A stretch of 64,000 nt of DNA from Blautia sp. GTDB lineage: Bacteria; Bacillota; Clostridia; Lachnospirales; Lachnospiraceae. The notes beneath the pieces were generated by a model. It did not search any database. It was not told where the DNA came from and saw nothing but the letters and a program-made list of their open reading frames with translations. Each line of letters opens with the position of its first letter. The stretch's first letter is position 1. This document shows, piece by piece, positions 27,387 to 37,706 of this stretch. Both the position numbers and the translations under genes were made by a program. The DNA lies in contig JAFWGA010000013.1 in assembly GCA_017515325.1 (NCBI GenBank), positions 186,001 through 250,000 of the forward strand, written 5' to 3'.

Positions 27387-30300
27387 TTGGATAATCCCAA
27401 CAAAGAGGAAAAGCTGACTTCAACAAAGAAGACCGCCTCCACGAAAGCGGATGGAACTGAGAGTACACTTCAGACGGGAGGAGATGCTCCCCGGAAAAAG
27501 AAAAATATCTTTCGTGTCTATCACGCAGAAAATATGACAGAAGGCGTCCGTCCCAGAAAAAGGCCTGAGGGTGTCAGAAAGACCAGGCCTCAGGGGGCAA
27601 AGGCGGTGAATCCTGCGCCTGAGGACACAAAGCAGACGGAAAAGGTTCAGACTCAGGCTGCCGGATCGGATGTTGCCGTGGCCGCTGCCAAGGCATCAGA
27701 GCCTGTTCGTGAACAGTCACCTCAGCCGATGAAGGAAACCCCCAAGGCGGCTCCGAAGCCGGAAGCCATTGTGGCGGAAAAGAAACCGGAAACAGCTTCG
27801 GTACCACAGAAAAAGCCTGCGGAAGCACCGGCTGAGGAAGAGAAGAAATCACAGGCAGAGCCCGTCCGGCCCCAGGTGGATAAAAAGCCGGTTGAGACGG
27901 CAGGACAGACGATACCGGAGAAGCAGCCGGAATCTGTGCCGGTGGCCAGGCAGGCGGCTCCTGCTCCTGCAAGTCGTTCCCAGTCCGCACCGGTATCTTC
28001 GGTATCTTCCGAGAAGAAGGAGCCGGATGCCAGGAGCCAGAAAACGGCTTCGGCCGGTGTTCCCCGGGCAGGTAAGCCGGCGGAGGCGGGGACAGCCCGT
28101 CCGACGAGACCCTCTCAGCCCGGACAGGTCAGAAAAGATCCCTCCGGACAGCAGGCAGGACGCTCTCAGACAGGGATCCGTCAGGGGACAGGAACCCGTC
28201 CTTCCCCGGATGGGAGAAAGCCTGCCGATGTGAGAATGGGGCAGCCGGGAACCCGTCCCGGAAGGACATTGGAGGGAACAGGCAGGACGCGCACATCGGA
28301 TTTTGTGGGTTCCCGCCCTGGAATGGCACGCCAGGCAGAGGGCAGCCGCGGTCCAAGATTTGGAACGGACTCTCAGCTTTCCCGTCCGGGGGCAGGAAGA
28401 ACAGGGATGTCTGCCGGCCAGGCAGGCCCCGGCAGAGGAGATTCCCGCACACAGGGAGCCCGTCCGCTTGCGCCCAGGGGAGCTGCTCCCCGCAGAGGCG
28501 GCGACAGCTTCACTCCTGAGCTTGGCAAGAACGCAGGCGCTCCCAGCCGCAGGGACAGAGATAAAAACAGGAAAAAGGATTACGATAGGACAAACAACCA
28601 GGGGAATAATCGTTTCCAGGGACAGGGGAACCAGAAGGGGACAAGACCTTCGAAAACGGTTTCCAAACCTGTTGCCGCGAAACCGGTAGAGAAAAAGCCG
28701 GAGATCAAGGAGATCACGATCCCGGAGAAGCTGACCATTGCTGAGTTGGCGGCTGCCATGAAGAAGCAGGCTTCTGAGATTATCAAGAAGCTCTTCCTGC
28801 GGGGGGAGATCGTCACGGTCAATTCCGAGATCGACTTTGACAAGGCAGAGGAGATAGCCTTAGAGTACGAGATCATTGCGGAGAAGGAGGTTCCGGTGGA
28901 TGTCATCGAGGAGCTCCTGAAGGAAGAAGAGGATGATCCCGAGAAGCTGGTTCCCAGACCTCCGGTGGTCTGTGTTATGGGCCATGTCGATCACGGAAAG
29001 ACTTCTTTGCTGGATTATATCCGTAATACCCATGTGACCAAAGGAGAAGCAGGCGGTATCACACAGCATATCGGTGCATATGTTGTCTCTGTCAACGGAC
29101 AGAAGATCACCTTCCTGGATACCCCTGGCCATGAAGCATTTACCGCTATGAGAATGCGCGGTGCCAACGCGACGGATATTGCGGTTCTTGTGGTGGCTGC
29201 TGATGACGGCGTCATGCCGCAGACAGTGGAAGCCATCAGCCATGCCAAGGCGGCGGGGGTAGAGATCATCGTTGCCATCAATAAGATCGATAAGCCCGGA
29301 GCAAATGTTGAGCGCGTGAAGCAGGAGCTGACGGAACATGGCCTCGTGGCAGAGGACTATGGCGGACAGACGCCGATGGTACCGGTTTCCGCTCATACGG
29401 GAGAGGGAATCGATGACCTTCTTGAGATGATCCTGCTCACAGCAGAGGTCAGCGAGCTGAAGGCGGATCCCAACAGGGCGGTACGCGGCCTGGTTATTGA
29501 GGCTAAACTGGATAAGGGCAAGGGGCCGGTGGCTACCATTCTGGTTCAGAAGGGTACTCTCAGGCAGGGAGATTTCATAGCGGCAGGTGCCTGCAGCGGC
29601 AAGGTACGTGCTATGATGGACGATACCGGCAGCAGGCTGAAGGAAGCAGGTCCTTCCATGCCCGTAGAGATCCTGGGTCTTTCTGACGTTCCCAACGCCG
29701 GTGAAGTACTCATGTCCTTTAAGAATGATAAAGAAGCAAAAACCTTTGCGGATACCTTTGTGGCAGAGAACAAGAAGCATCTGCTGGAGGAGACCAAGGC
29801 CAAGCTGTCTCTGGATAATCTCTTTGACCAGATCCATGCCAGCGACCTGAAGGAACTTCCCATCATTGTCAAGGCGGATGTCCAGGGCTCTGTGGAAGCG
29901 GTACGCAACAGTCTGCTCAAGCTCTCCAATGAAGAAGTCGTGGTGAAGATCATCCATGGCGGCGTTGGTGCGGTGAATGAATCCGATGTCAGTCTGGCTG
30001 CCACATCGAACGCAATCATTATCGGCTTCAACGTTCGCCCGACAAATCTGGCCAAACAGCTGGCGGAGCAGGAGAATGTCGATATGCGCCTGTATAAGGT
30101 GATCTATCAGGCAATCGAGGATGTAGAATCCGCCATGCGTGGCATGCTGGATCCGGTCTATGAGGAAAAGGTTATCGGACACGCCCAGGTACGTCAGCTT
30201 TTCAAGGCTTCCGGCATCGGCACAATCGCCGGCAGCTATGTGCTGGATGGGGTTTTCCAGAGAAACTGCAAGGTGCGTATTACCCATGAAGGAGAACAGA

Positions 30301-30455
30301 TCTATGAGGGTGCTCTTGCATCCCTGAAACGTTTCAAGGATGACGTCAAGGAGGTTCGTGCCGGCTATGAGTGCGGCCTTGTCTTTGAGGATTTCAATGA
30401 CCTTCATGAGGATGATCTGATCGAAGCCTATATTATGGTAGAGGTTCCCAGATAA
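27387..30455 (+). CDS. infB: Translation initiation factor IF-2, with a long low-complexity N-terminus
   Basis: GTPase that brings initiator tRNA to the ribosome. Residues about 1-430 are disordered-looking: first Pro/Ala/Lys/Glu-rich, then Arg/Gly/Gln/Pro-rich. An IF2_N module ([14 protein letters not shown], about 443-495) follows. The GTPase domain has GHVDHGKTS (about 532-540), DTPGHEAF, and [10 protein letters not shown]; domains II-IV complete the C-terminus ([20 protein letters not shown]). At 1022 residues it is at the long end for Firmicutes. The start is TTG with AAAGGAG about 11 bases upstream; no ATG occurs in frame until about residue 50, and that one lacks a ribosome binding site. 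Confidence 0.96.
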   Translation: MDNPNKEEKLTSTKKTASTKADGTESTLQTGGDAPRKKKNIFRVYHAENMTEGVRPRKRPEGVRKTRPQGAKAVNPAPEDTKQTEKVQTQAAGSDVAVAAAKASEPVREQSPQPMKETPKAAPKPEAIVAEKKPETASVPQKKPAEAPAEEEKKSQAEPVRPQVDKKPVETAGQTIPEKQPESVPVARQAAPAPASRSQSAPVSSVSSEKKEPDARSQKTASAGVPRAGKPAEAGTARPTRPSQPGQVRKDPSGQQAGRSQTGIRQGTGTRPSPDGRKPADVRMGQPGTRPGRTLEGTGRTRTSDFVGSRPGMARQAEGSRGPRFGTDSQLSRPGAGRTGMSAGQAGPGRGDSRTQGARPLAPRGAAPRRGGDSFTPELGKNAGAPSRRDRDKNRKKDYDRTNNQGNNRFQGQGNQKGTRPSKTVSKPVAAKPVEKKPEIKEITIPEKLTIAELAAAMKKQASEIIKKLFLRGEIVTVNSEIDFDKAEEIALEYEIIAEKEVPVDVIEELLKEEEDDPEKLVPRPPVVCVMGHVDHGKTSLLDYIRNTHVTKGEAGGITQHIGAYVVSVNGQKITFLDTPGHEAFTAMRMRGANATDIAVLVVAADDGVMPQTVEAISHAKAAGVEIIVAINKIDKPGANVERVKQELTEHGLVAEDYGGQTPMVPVSAHTGEGIDDLLEMILLTAEVSELKADPNRAVRGLVIEAKLDKGKGPVATILVQKGTLRQGDFIAAGACSGKVRAMMDDTGSRLKEAGPSMPVEILGLSDVPNAGEVLMSFKNDKEAKTFADTFVAENKKHLLEETKAKLSLDNLFDQIHASDLKELPIIVKADVQGSVEAVRNSLLKLSNEEVVVKIIHGGVGAVNESDVSLAATSNAIIIGFNVRPTNLAKQLAEQENVDMRLYKVIYQAIEDVESAMRGMLDPVYEEKVIGHAQVRQLFKASGIGTIAGSYVLDGVFQRNCKVRITHEGEQIYEGALASLKRFKDDVKEVRAGYECGLVFEDFNDLHEDDLIEAYIMVEVPR

Positions 30456-30514
30456 CGGTTCAGTCAGCAGTTCGTGGCATGGCCTGGGGCTGTCAGGAGC
30501 CGGGAGGAGGAATT

Positions 30515-30913
30515 TTGAGAAAGAACAGTATAAAAAATACACGGATCAATGGCGAGGTTTTAAAAGAGCTGAGCCAGATTATCAGAAATGAGGTAAAGGA
30601 TCCGCGCATTCACCCGATGACATCTGTGATGGAGGCAGAGGTTGCGCCGGATCTGAAATCCTGTAAGGTCTATATCAGTGTATATGGGGATGATCAGGTG
30701 AAAAAGGATACCCTCGACGGCCTGAAGGCAGCCGAGGGATATATCCGGCACCAGCTTGCCCAGGGATTGAATCTCCGCAATACTCCTGAGCTCAGGTTTA
30801 TCCTGGACCGTTCCATTGAATATGGGGTGGAGATGTCCCACAGGATCGATGAAGTCATCGAGGCGGATCAAAAGGCAGAACTGGAACGCCGGGAGGTACC
30901 GGAGGATGCATAA
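30515..30913 (+). CDS. rbfA: Ribosome-binding factor A
   Basis: A 132-residue KH-fold factor for 30S maturation and cold adaptation. Typical segments are RINGEVLKELSQIIRNEVKDPRI, VEVAPDLKSCKVYISV-like strands and LRFILDRSIEYGVEMSHRIDE. It starts at TTG (30515) five bases after GGGAGGAGG; an ATG 36 bases upstream adds residues absent from the family. It overlaps nrnA by eight bases. Confidence 0.95.
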   Translation: MRKNSIKNTRINGEVLKELSQIIRNEVKDPRIHPMTSVMEAEVAPDLKSCKVYISVYGDDQVKKDTLDGLKAAEGYIRHQLAQGLNLRNTPELRFILDRSIEYGVEMSHRIDEVIEADQKAELERREVPEDA

Positions 30914-31868
30914 TCTTGAGGAGATCCTTGATGGCGTCACGACAATGGCGATCACCGGGCACCGTCGTCCGGATGGTGATGCTGTAGGCAGCGCCATGGG
31001 TCTGTACCTGTATGTCCTGAAGCATCATCCTGAGATTACTACAGACATCTATCTGGAGGAACCCAAGCCTGTTTTTGGCCATATTGACCATATCCAGGAT
31101 CTGAGACAGAGGGAACGAGAATCCACCTATGTATATGACCTTTTTGTGACCTGCGACGTAAGCTCCTACGATATGATGAGTGTTGGCCGGACACATTTTG
31201 ACCATGCCAGGAAAAGAGTCTGTATTGATCACCACAAGAGTAATACCGGGTTTGCGGATATCAACCATATCTGTGGAAGCATCGGCTCCTGCGCAGAGGT
31301 TCTCTATGAGCTGATGGATCCGGAGAAGGTGGATCTTTCTGTGGCTACTGCCATCTATACCGGGATAGCGCATGACACCGGTGTTTTCCAGTTTGCGGCA
31401 ACGACTCCCCGAACACTTCGGATCGCTGCCGATCTCATAGAGAAGGGCGTGGATTTTTCCCGGATCATAGAGGAATCCTTTCATCAGAAAACCTATGTCC
31501 AGAATCAGGTTTTGGGCAAGATCCTGACGGAGAGCACTCTGGTCATGGACCGGAAGATGATTATCGGCACCATGATTCGGGAAGAAATGGAATCCTATGG
31601 GATAACAGGTCAGGACATGGAAGGAATCGTCACTCAGCTGCGCTACACCCAGGGGGTGGAAGTGTCTGTTCTGGCCTATGAACTGGAAAAGATGAAGGTC
31701 AAGGTTTCCCTGCGCTCGAAGGGAAATGTGGATGTCGGTCTTGTCGCCTCCTATTTTGGCGGCGGCGGACATAAGGTGGCTGCCGGCTGTGACATGAAGG
31801 GATCAGTGGCTGATGTCATCAGCCGGATCAAGGAGCAGGTCGCCGTACAGATGGAAGGGCTGGGTTGA
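30906..31868 (+). CDS. nrnA: DHH-family oligoribonuclease / pAp phosphatase
   Basis: A 320-residue DHH/DHHA1 phosphoesterase of the NrnA type, which degrades short RNA oligomers and can remove phosphate from pAp. Motifs: HRRPDGDAVGSAMG (motif I), CDVSSYDMM, the namesake IDHHKS, HDTGVFQF (motif IV), and in DHHA1 the substrate loop GGGGHKVAAG. It starts at ATG 30906 inside the end of rbfA, with GGGAGG 10 bases upstream, and precedes truB, as in other Firmicutes. Confidence 0.92.
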   Translation: MHNLEEILDGVTTMAITGHRRPDGDAVGSAMGLYLYVLKHHPEITTDIYLEEPKPVFGHIDHIQDLRQRERESTYVYDLFVTCDVSSYDMMSVGRTHFDHARKRVCIDHHKSNTGFADINHICGSIGSCAEVLYELMDPEKVDLSVATAIYTGIAHDTGVFQFAATTPRTLRIAADLIEKGVDFSRIIEESFHQKTYVQNQVLGKILTESTLVMDRKMIIGTMIREEMESYGITGQDMEGIVTQLRYTQGVEVSVLAYELEKMKVKVSLRSKGNVDVGLVASYFGGGGHKVAAGCDMKGSVADVISRIKEQVAVQMEGLG

Positions 31869-31881
31869 GAGCTGATAACAG

Positions 31882-32754
31882 ATGGATGGAATAATCATTG
31901 TTCATAAGGAAGAAGGCTATACTTCCCATGACGTCGTTGCCAGGCTAAGGCATATCCTCGGCATGAAAAGGATCGGTCATACGGGAACTCTGGATCCCAT
32001 GGCGACAGGCGTCCTGCCTGTGGCAGTATCCCGCGCGACCCGGTTGGTGGAGCTATTGGCCGACAAGGACAAAAGCTATGAGGCACTGATGCACCTTGGA
32101 GTTGTCACAGACACACAGGACCGGACGGGAACTGTTTTGAGCGAAAGCCCGGTTCTGGCAGACGAAAGACAGATCGAAGAAGCTTGCCTGTCCTTTATCG
32201 GAGAAAGGGATCAGATCCCGCCGATGTACAGCGCTCTGAAAATAGAGGGGAAGCGACTGTATGAGCTGGCCAGGGAGGGAAAAACAGTTTCCAGAAAGCC
32301 GCGCAGGGTGTGCTTTTACGACATAAAGGTGAAGGAAATATCCCTTCCCTTCGTTCGCCTTGAGGTGACCTGCAGCAAGGGTACCTATATCCGGACGCTT
32401 TTACACGATATCGGTCAGGTCTTAGGCTGTGGCGCTATGATGGAAGCTCTGGTTCGGACCCGGGTGGGGGAGTTTTCCCTGAGTCAGGCCCACACTCTGG
32501 ATGAGATCCAAAGCTGTGTTTCAGCGGGATGTGACAAGGAGCTTTATATCGGGATCGAGGAGGTTCTGAAAGCTTATCCGAGAATGGTCTGCCCTGAGAG
32601 TCAGGACAAGCGGCTGTTGAACGGCAATCCTCTGGTTCTGGAAGGAGGACAGGAGGCGGAACGGGTAAGGATGTGTACCAGTGACGGTGTTTTTCGAGGC
32701 TTATATGAATACAATGGCAGTCAAGGCTTATTCAGGCCGGTGAAAATCTTCTGA
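31882..32754 (+). CDS. truB: tRNA pseudouridine(55) synthase
   Basis: TruB makes pseudouridine 55 in the T-loop of tRNAs. The catalytic Asp38 lies in GHTGTLDPMATGVLP; other family segments are PMYSALKIEGKRLYELAREG and VTCSKGTYIRTLLHDIG. The 290-residue length is normal, with a short C-terminal PUA-like tail. The ribosome binding site is weak, suggesting coupling to nrnA, which ends 13 bases upstream. Confidence 0.96.
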   Translation: MDGIIIVHKEEGYTSHDVVARLRHILGMKRIGHTGTLDPMATGVLPVAVSRATRLVELLADKDKSYEALMHLGVVTDTQDRTGTVLSESPVLADERQIEEACLSFIGERDQIPPMYSALKIEGKRLYELAREGKTVSRKPRRVCFYDIKVKEISLPFVRLEVTCSKGTYIRTLLHDIGQVLGCGAMMEALVRTRVGEFSLSQAHTLDEIQSCVSAGCDKELYIGIEEVLKAYPRMVCPESQDKRLLNGNPLVLEGGQEAERVRMCTSDGVFRGLYEYNGSQGLFRPVKIF

Positions 32755-32781
32755 GTCCTTATGATCAAGAGGGAGCTGCAT

Positions 32782-33669
32782 ATGGAATATTTTAAGATCA
32801 AGGGTGAGTATCCTCATCTTTCAGGGACGGCTCTCACCCTTGGCAAATTCGACGGGATCCACAGAGGGCACCAGAAGCTGGTCTCCCATGTCCTGGAAAA
32901 AAAACAGGAAGGAAAAAAGGCTGTCCTGTTTTCCATTGAAGCCTCTGACAGATTGATCCTTTCTCATGAGGAAAGAGCTGCCATGCTGGAGGATATGGGG
33001 CTGGATGTTCTGATTGAATGCCCTTTGGATGATAAATTCAGACGGATGAAGGCGGATGTTTTTGTCCGGGAAATCCTCGTCGGCGATCTGGGAGCGGAGT
33101 GTGTTACCGTGGGTGAGGATTTCCGCTTTGGATTTGAGAGAAAGGGAAATCCTGAATTGCTGCTCAGGCTTGGGGCAAAGTACGGATTCCAGACCATAGT
33201 TGTTCCCCGTATGATGGACGCCCACCGCAAGATCAGCAGTACCTATATCAGAGAAGAACTGAAGCGCGGCAATATGGAGAAGGTGGGGCAGTTGATGGGA
33301 GCCTGCTTTTACGCAACGGGGAAGGTGACGCATGGAATGGGATTGGGACATCGCAGGCTTTTGCCTACCATCAATCTGATTCCTCCCGCCGAGAAGCTGA
33401 TGCCACCCCATGGAGTATATTTTACCCGCACCTGGATTGCAGGAAGAACGTATGAAGGGATCACCAACGTAGGGATCAAACCTACGGTAGGGGAGAACAT
33501 GGTAGGGATCGAGACTTATCTGTTCGATTGTAAGGAGGATTTATATGGCCTTCCCTGTAAGGTTGAATTTCTTCATTTCAGCCGCCGCGAGGAGCGGTTT
33601 GACAGTCTGGATGCCCTTCGATGCCAGCTGTTTGAGGATGTCCGGGCCGGGAGACTGTATTTTGAATAA
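32782..33669 (+). CDS. ribF: Bifunctional riboflavin kinase / FAD synthetase
   Basis: RibF converts riboflavin to FMN and FMN to FAD. The N-terminal nucleotidyltransferase half has LGKFDGIHRGHQKL and the ISSTYIREELKRG signature; the C-terminal kinase half has GHRRLLPTINL, GVYFT and NVGIKPTVG. I place the start at 32782 because GAGGGAG lies seven bases upstream; the ATG 21 bases earlier has no ribosome binding site. Last gene of the rimP operon, followed by a terminator. Confidence 0.95.
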   Translation: MEYFKIKGEYPHLSGTALTLGKFDGIHRGHQKLVSHVLEKKQEGKKAVLFSIEASDRLILSHEERAAMLEDMGLDVLIECPLDDKFRRMKADVFVREILVGDLGAECVTVGEDFRFGFERKGNPELLLRLGAKYGFQTIVVPRMMDAHRKISSTYIREELKRGNMEKVGQLMGACFYATGKVTHGMGLGHRRLLPTINLIPPAEKLMPPHGVYFTRTWIAGRTYEGITNVGIKPTVGENMVGIETYLFDCKEDLYGLPCKVEFLHFSRREERFDSLDALRCQLFEDVRAGRLYFE

Positions 33670-33692
33670 AATGAGATACCCATGAAAAATCT

Positions 33693-33727
33693 GTTCTTCT
33701 GTCAGAAATGACAGGAGGACATTTTTT
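33693..33727 (+). terminator. Terminator of the rimP-ribF operon
   Basis: GTTCTTCTGTCA and TGACAGGAGGAC pair over 12 bp with two U-G wobbles around GAAA, followed by ATTTTTT. Confidence 0.88.
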
Positions 33728-33767
33728 ATTTTATTCCTTTAATCTCTACCCAACAGAGAAAATATAC

Positions 33768-33796
33768 TTGACTATCCCATGAAAAATTTATAAAAT
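33768..33796 (+). promoter_or_regulatory. Promoter of ppdK
   Basis: TTGACT (33768-33773), a 17-base spacer and TAAAAT (33791-33796). The leader to the start codon is about 165 bases and contains repeat copy B. Confidence 0.7.
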
Positions 33797-33867
33797 AACT
33801 ATGTGCGTTTAAAATCAGGGTTTTCAATCAGACATTTTTGTGGTAAACGAAGGCTGCATTTTCGTTT

Positions 33868-33936
33868 CATTCGTTTACTGCGCCGAATTTACGTCGCTGA
33901 CGCGGCAGTGTTCCCCTGTAAATTCGTGCGCATACT
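33868..33936. repeat. Dispersed intergenic palindromic element, copy B
   Basis: Lies in the ppdK leader. TCGCTGACGCGGC is identical to a segment of copy A (near 4379), and GTAAATTCGTGCGCATAC at 33918-33935 resembles the core of copies C and G. AATTTAC and GTAAATT arms make it imperfectly palindromic. Confidence 0.55.
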
Positions 33937-33967
33937 ATTATATTATTTTTTAGGAGGATAGTACAAA

Positions 33968-36595
33968 ATGGCAAAATGGGTTTACATGTTTACAGAAGGT
34001 AACGCTGATATGAGAAACCTTCTCGGAGGCAAAGGCGCGAACCTTGCTGAAATGACAAACCTTGGCCTTCCCGTACCGCAGGGCTTTACCATCACGACAG
34101 AGGCCTGCACTCAGTATTATGAGGATGGCAGGCAGATTAACGATGAGATTATGGCTCAGGTCCAGGAAGCGATTACGAAAATGGAAGGCATCACCGGGAA
34201 AAAGTTCGGTGACAAGGAGAATCCTCTGCTTGTTTCTGTACGTTCCGGTGCCAGGGCTTCCATGCCTGGCATGATGGACACGATCCTCAATCTCGGACTG
34301 AATGAGGATGTTGTGGAGGTTCTCTCCGCGAAATCCGGAAATCCCCGCTGGGCTTGGGACTGCTATCGCAGATTCATTCAAATGTATTCCGACGTTGTTA
34401 TGGAAGTCGGCAAAAAGTATTTCGAAGAGCTGATCGACAAGATGAAAGTCTCCAGAGGCGTAAAGCAGGATGTGGAGCTCACCGCTGACGATCTGAAGGA
34501 ACTGGCCAATCAGTTCAAGGCTGAGTACAAGGAAAAGATCGGATCCGATTTCCCCACAGATCCCAAGGAGCAGCTGGTAGGCGCTATTAAGGCTGTATTC
34601 CGTTCCTGGGACAACCCGAGGGCGAATGTTTACCGCAGGGACAATGATATTCCCTATTCCTGGGGCACCGCAGTAAATGTACAGATGATGGCCTTCGGAA
34701 ATATGGGCGACGATTGCGGTACCGGTGTTGCCTTCACCCGCGATCCCGCTACCGGAAACAAAGGACTCTTCGGCGAGTTCCTGACCAATGCCCAGGGCGA
34801 GGATGTTGTTGCCGGCGTCCGTACTCCCATGCATATCACAGAGATGGAGCAGAAGTTCCCCAAAGCTTTTGCCCAGTTTAAGCAGGTATGCGAGACCCTG
34901 GAGAGCCATTACCGCGACATGCAGGACATGGAGTTTACCGTCGAGAACGAGAAGCTTTACATGCTCCAGACCAGAAACGGCAAGAGAACAGCCCAGGCTG
35001 CACTGAAGATCGCCTGCGACCTTGTAGACGAAGGAATGCGTACGGAAAAAGAAGCGGTTGCCATGATTGACCCGCGTAACCTTGACACTTTGCTGCATCC
35101 GCAGTTTGACGCTGCTGCCCTGAAGGCGGCTACTCCGATCGGCAAGGGTCTGGGAGCTTCTCCCGGCGCTGCCTGCGGCAAGATTGTTTTCTCTGCCGAG
35201 GATGCCGAGGCCTGGGCAGCTAAGGGAGAGAAGGTCGTCCTTGTCCGTCTTGAGACCTCACCTGAGGATATCACCGGTATGAAGAGCGCCCAGGGAATCC
35301 TTACCGTACGTGGCGGCATGACTTCCCATGCGGCAGTTGTTGCCCGCGGTATGGGCGAATGCTGTGTCTCCGGCTGTGGCGATATCGTCATGGACGAGGA
35401 AAACAAGAAGTTCACCTTAGGCGGAAAAGAGTTCCATGAAGGAGACTTCCTTTCTCTGGACGGCTCCACCGGCAATATCTATGACGGTGTGATTCCCACG
35501 GTCGATGCTTCCATCGCCGGAGAGCTTGGCCGCGTTATGGCATGGGCAGACAAATACAGAACCATGAAGGTCCGTACCAATGCCGATACTCCCGAGGATG
35601 CCCGCAAGGCTCGCGAACTTGGCGCAGAGGGAATCGGTCTTTGCCGTACCGAGCATATGTTCTTCTCCGGAAACCGTATCGAAGCTTTCCGTGAGATGAT
35701 CTGCTCAGAGACTCCCGAGGAGAGAGAAGCTGCATTGGCGAAGATCCTGCCGGAGCAGCAGTCTGACTTTGAAGGCCTGTATGAGGCTATGGAAGGAAAT
35801 CCGGTCTGCATCCGTTTCCTGGATCCGCCTCTGCATGAGTTCGTTCCCCAGGATGAGGAAGACATCAAGAAGCTGGCCGATACCCAGGGCAAGAGCGTAG
35901 AGACCATCAAGGCTATCATTGAGTCTTTGAAGGAATTCAATCCCATGATGGGTCATCGCGGATGCCGTCTGGCTGTCACCTATCCCGAGATCGCTGTGAT
36001 GCAGACGAAGGCTGTTATCCGTGCTGCCATCAATGTGAAGAAGGCTCATGCTGACTGGGATCTGCGTCCGGAGATTATGATCCCGCTTGTTGGCGAAGTA
36101 GAAGAGCTCAAGTATGTCAAGAAGATTGTTGTTGAGACCGCTGATGCTGAGATTGCCAAGGCCGGATCAGACCTGAAATACGAAGTGGGAACGATGATTG
36201 AGATCCCGCGTGCTGCCCTTACAGCGGATGAAATCGCGAAGGAAGCCGATTTCTTCTGCTTCGGAACCAATGATCTGACTCAGATGACCTATGGCTTCTC
36301 CCGTGATGACTCCGGCAAGTTCCTTAGTGCATACTACGATGCCAAGATCCTGGAGAACGATCCCTTTGCTAAGCTTGATCCCATCGGTGTAGGCAAACTG
36401 ATGGAGATGGCCATCCGTTTAGGCAAGCCGGTGAACCCGAACCTTCATGTGGGTATCTGCGGCGAGCATGGCGGTGACCCGGCTTCTGTAGAGTTCTGCA
36501 ATAAGATTGGTCTGGATTATGTCTCTTGCTCGCCCTTCCGTGTTCCGATTGCAAGGCTGGCAGCAGCCCAGGCAGCAATTAGCCAGGCAAAATAA
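33968..36595 (+). CDS. ppdK: Pyruvate, phosphate dikinase
   Basis: PPDK interconverts pyruvate, ATP and phosphate with PEP, AMP and PPi; in anaerobic clostridia it often replaces or complements pyruvate kinase. The 875-residue protein has the ATP-grasp N-terminus (LLGGKGANLAEM, VRSGARASMPGMMDT), the phospho-carrier His454 in GGMTSHAAVVARG, and the PEP/pyruvate TIM barrel with Cys831 in GICGEHGGDP. The start follows TAGGAGG. Unlike its neighbours it is rich in favoured codons, as expected for a highly expressed gene. Single-gene unit with promoter and terminator; no ppsR-type regulator is next to it. Confidence 0.97.
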   Translation: MAKWVYMFTEGNADMRNLLGGKGANLAEMTNLGLPVPQGFTITTEACTQYYEDGRQINDEIMAQVQEAITKMEGITGKKFGDKENPLLVSVRSGARASMPGMMDTILNLGLNEDVVEVLSAKSGNPRWAWDCYRRFIQMYSDVVMEVGKKYFEELIDKMKVSRGVKQDVELTADDLKELANQFKAEYKEKIGSDFPTDPKEQLVGAIKAVFRSWDNPRANVYRRDNDIPYSWGTAVNVQMMAFGNMGDDCGTGVAFTRDPATGNKGLFGEFLTNAQGEDVVAGVRTPMHITEMEQKFPKAFAQFKQVCETLESHYRDMQDMEFTVENEKLYMLQTRNGKRTAQAALKIACDLVDEGMRTEKEAVAMIDPRNLDTLLHPQFDAAALKAATPIGKGLGASPGAACGKIVFSAEDAEAWAAKGEKVVLVRLETSPEDITGMKSAQGILTVRGGMTSHAAVVARGMGECCVSGCGDIVMDEENKKFTLGGKEFHEGDFLSLDGSTGNIYDGVIPTVDASIAGELGRVMAWADKYRTMKVRTNADTPEDARKARELGAEGIGLCRTEHMFFSGNRIEAFREMICSETPEEREAALAKILPEQQSDFEGLYEAMEGNPVCIRFLDPPLHEFVPQDEEDIKKLADTQGKSVETIKAIIESLKEFNPMMGHRGCRLAVTYPEIAVMQTKAVIRAAINVKKAHADWDLRPEIMIPLVGEVEELKYVKKIVVETADAEIAKAGSDLKYEVGTMIEIPRAALTADEIAKEADFFCFGTNDLTQMTYGFSRDDSGKFLSAYYDAKILENDPFAKLDPIGVGKLMEMAIRLGKPVNPNLHVGICGEHGGDPASVEFCNKIGLDYVSCSPFRVPIARLAAAQAAISQAK

Positions 36596-36628
36596 TCATC
36601 ATAGTACCGGTTAGCCGGTATGCCTGAT

Positions 36629-36680
36629 AAACGCCAAAGGGCTGTTTCCTGTGTGAAACAGCCCTTTGGCGTTTTGCGTT
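36629..36680 (+). terminator. Strong terminator of ppdK
   Basis: Arms 36629-36648 and 36655 onward (containing AACGCCAAAGGGCTGTTTC and its complement) form a stem of about 19 perfect pairs with a six-base loop, followed by TTTTGCGTTTT. Confidence 0.95.
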
Positions 36681-36725
36681 TTATGGCATGCCGTTTTCAA
36701 AGCGATATTTGGGGAGGAAAGGACC

Positions 36726-37706
36726 ATGAAAAAGAGAATCATACATAGGACGGTAGGTCTTGCTCTGGCAGTATTATTGATTCTGAGCGGGGCGCTTCCG
36801 TCGATGGCAGCGCAGGCGAGAATTTCCAGAAGCACGGCAGAGATTGTCGTGTCACAGTATCTTTCGCTCAGTACATCTGGGCTAAAGGGAAAGATTGTCT
36901 GGAGGAGCAGCGCCCCCCAGATCGTCCAGGTCAGCCAGCAGGGAAAGATCAAGGGGGTCAAGGCCGGACAGGCCGTGATCACAGCTTCTGCCGCCAATGC
37001 CAAGGTGAGCTGTAAGGTAAGGGTTTTCAATATCGGATTTGACAGGAAAAGCTATACCATACAGACGGACAGGCTGATGAAGCTTACCCTGAAAAGTAAT
37101 GCAGCAAAGGGGATTGCATGGCGTTCTTCCGATCCTTCCGTTATCCGGATCATGCAGACAAACAAAGATTATGCCATCCTGAGAAGTTTTGGAAAAGCCG
37201 GCAGTGTTATGGTCTACGCCAAGTTCCGGGGGAAAGTGTATCAATGTCGGATCACAGTGAAAAAGGCTGCTCTGCCAACGCCTGTACCGGTTTCACCTTT
37301 TATTCCGGTTACGGTCACGCCGACACCCATACCGACTCCGATGAGGGCGGCATATGTTCCTCCGGTGACGGACTCGGTTGTGACCGGTCTGGAAAAACCG
37401 TTGGTATTTAAGAAGGGAGTATCCCATTCCTTCCGTGTCACAGGGGCTAATGCAAGTCAGAAATACGGAAACAGTCTTTTGGTTGGAGATGGCGGCTGGA
37501 GCCCGATCTACTGGGCTATGACTCCTAATCCCGGCGATTCACAGAAGCAGGCAAGATGGGCTATTGCCGCCACACAGGATGTGAATGCATCCAGAACCTA
37601 TCCCATGTATATTTTTTTCCGCCTGTTAACCTGGGACGGAACAGCTTGGGTGAATACAGACAGGATAGAGAGTATTACTGTGACACTTCGTACCGCTGCC
37701 TTTTGA
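36726..37706 (+). CDS. Secreted bacterial Ig-like (BIG2) domain protein
   Basis: A 326-residue exported protein. A signal peptide (basic MKKRIIHR, hydrophobic core, cleavage probably near SMAAQA at about residue 30) precedes two BIG2-like repeats (about 35-105 and 108-185), recognisable by KGKIVWRSSAPQIVQVSQQG, IKGVKAGQAVITA and the parallel AWRSSDPSVI. A Pro/Thr linker (about 190-220) leads to a C-terminal domain of about 100 residues of unknown family (WSPIYWAMTPNPGD). There is no LPXTG or membrane anchor, so it is probably released or wall-associated. The ATG at 36726 has GGGGAGGAAAGG before it. Function beyond surface adhesion or carbohydrate binding cannot be read. Confidence 0.85.
   Translation: MKKRIIHRTVGLALAVLLILSGALPSMAAQARISRSTAEIVVSQYLSLSTSGLKGKIVWRSSAPQIVQVSQQGKIKGVKAGQAVITASAANAKVSCKVRVFNIGFDRKSYTIQTDRLMKLTLKSNAAKGIAWRSSDPSVIRIMQTNKDYAILRSFGKAGSVMVYAKFRGKVYQCRITVKKAALPTPVPVSPFIPVTVTPTPIPTPMRAAYVPPVTDSVVTGLEKPLVFKKGVSHSFRVTGANASQKYGNSLLVGDGGWSPIYWAMTPNPGDSQKQARWAIAATQDVNASRTYPMYIFFRLLTWDGTAWVNTDRIESITVTLRTAAF

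Noticed and set aside
28860-30542. 560-codon open frame on the minus strand opposite infB
   Set aside because: It is antisense to the conserved GTPase domain of IF-2, has no ribosome binding site or family resemblance, and reflects codon bias of infB.
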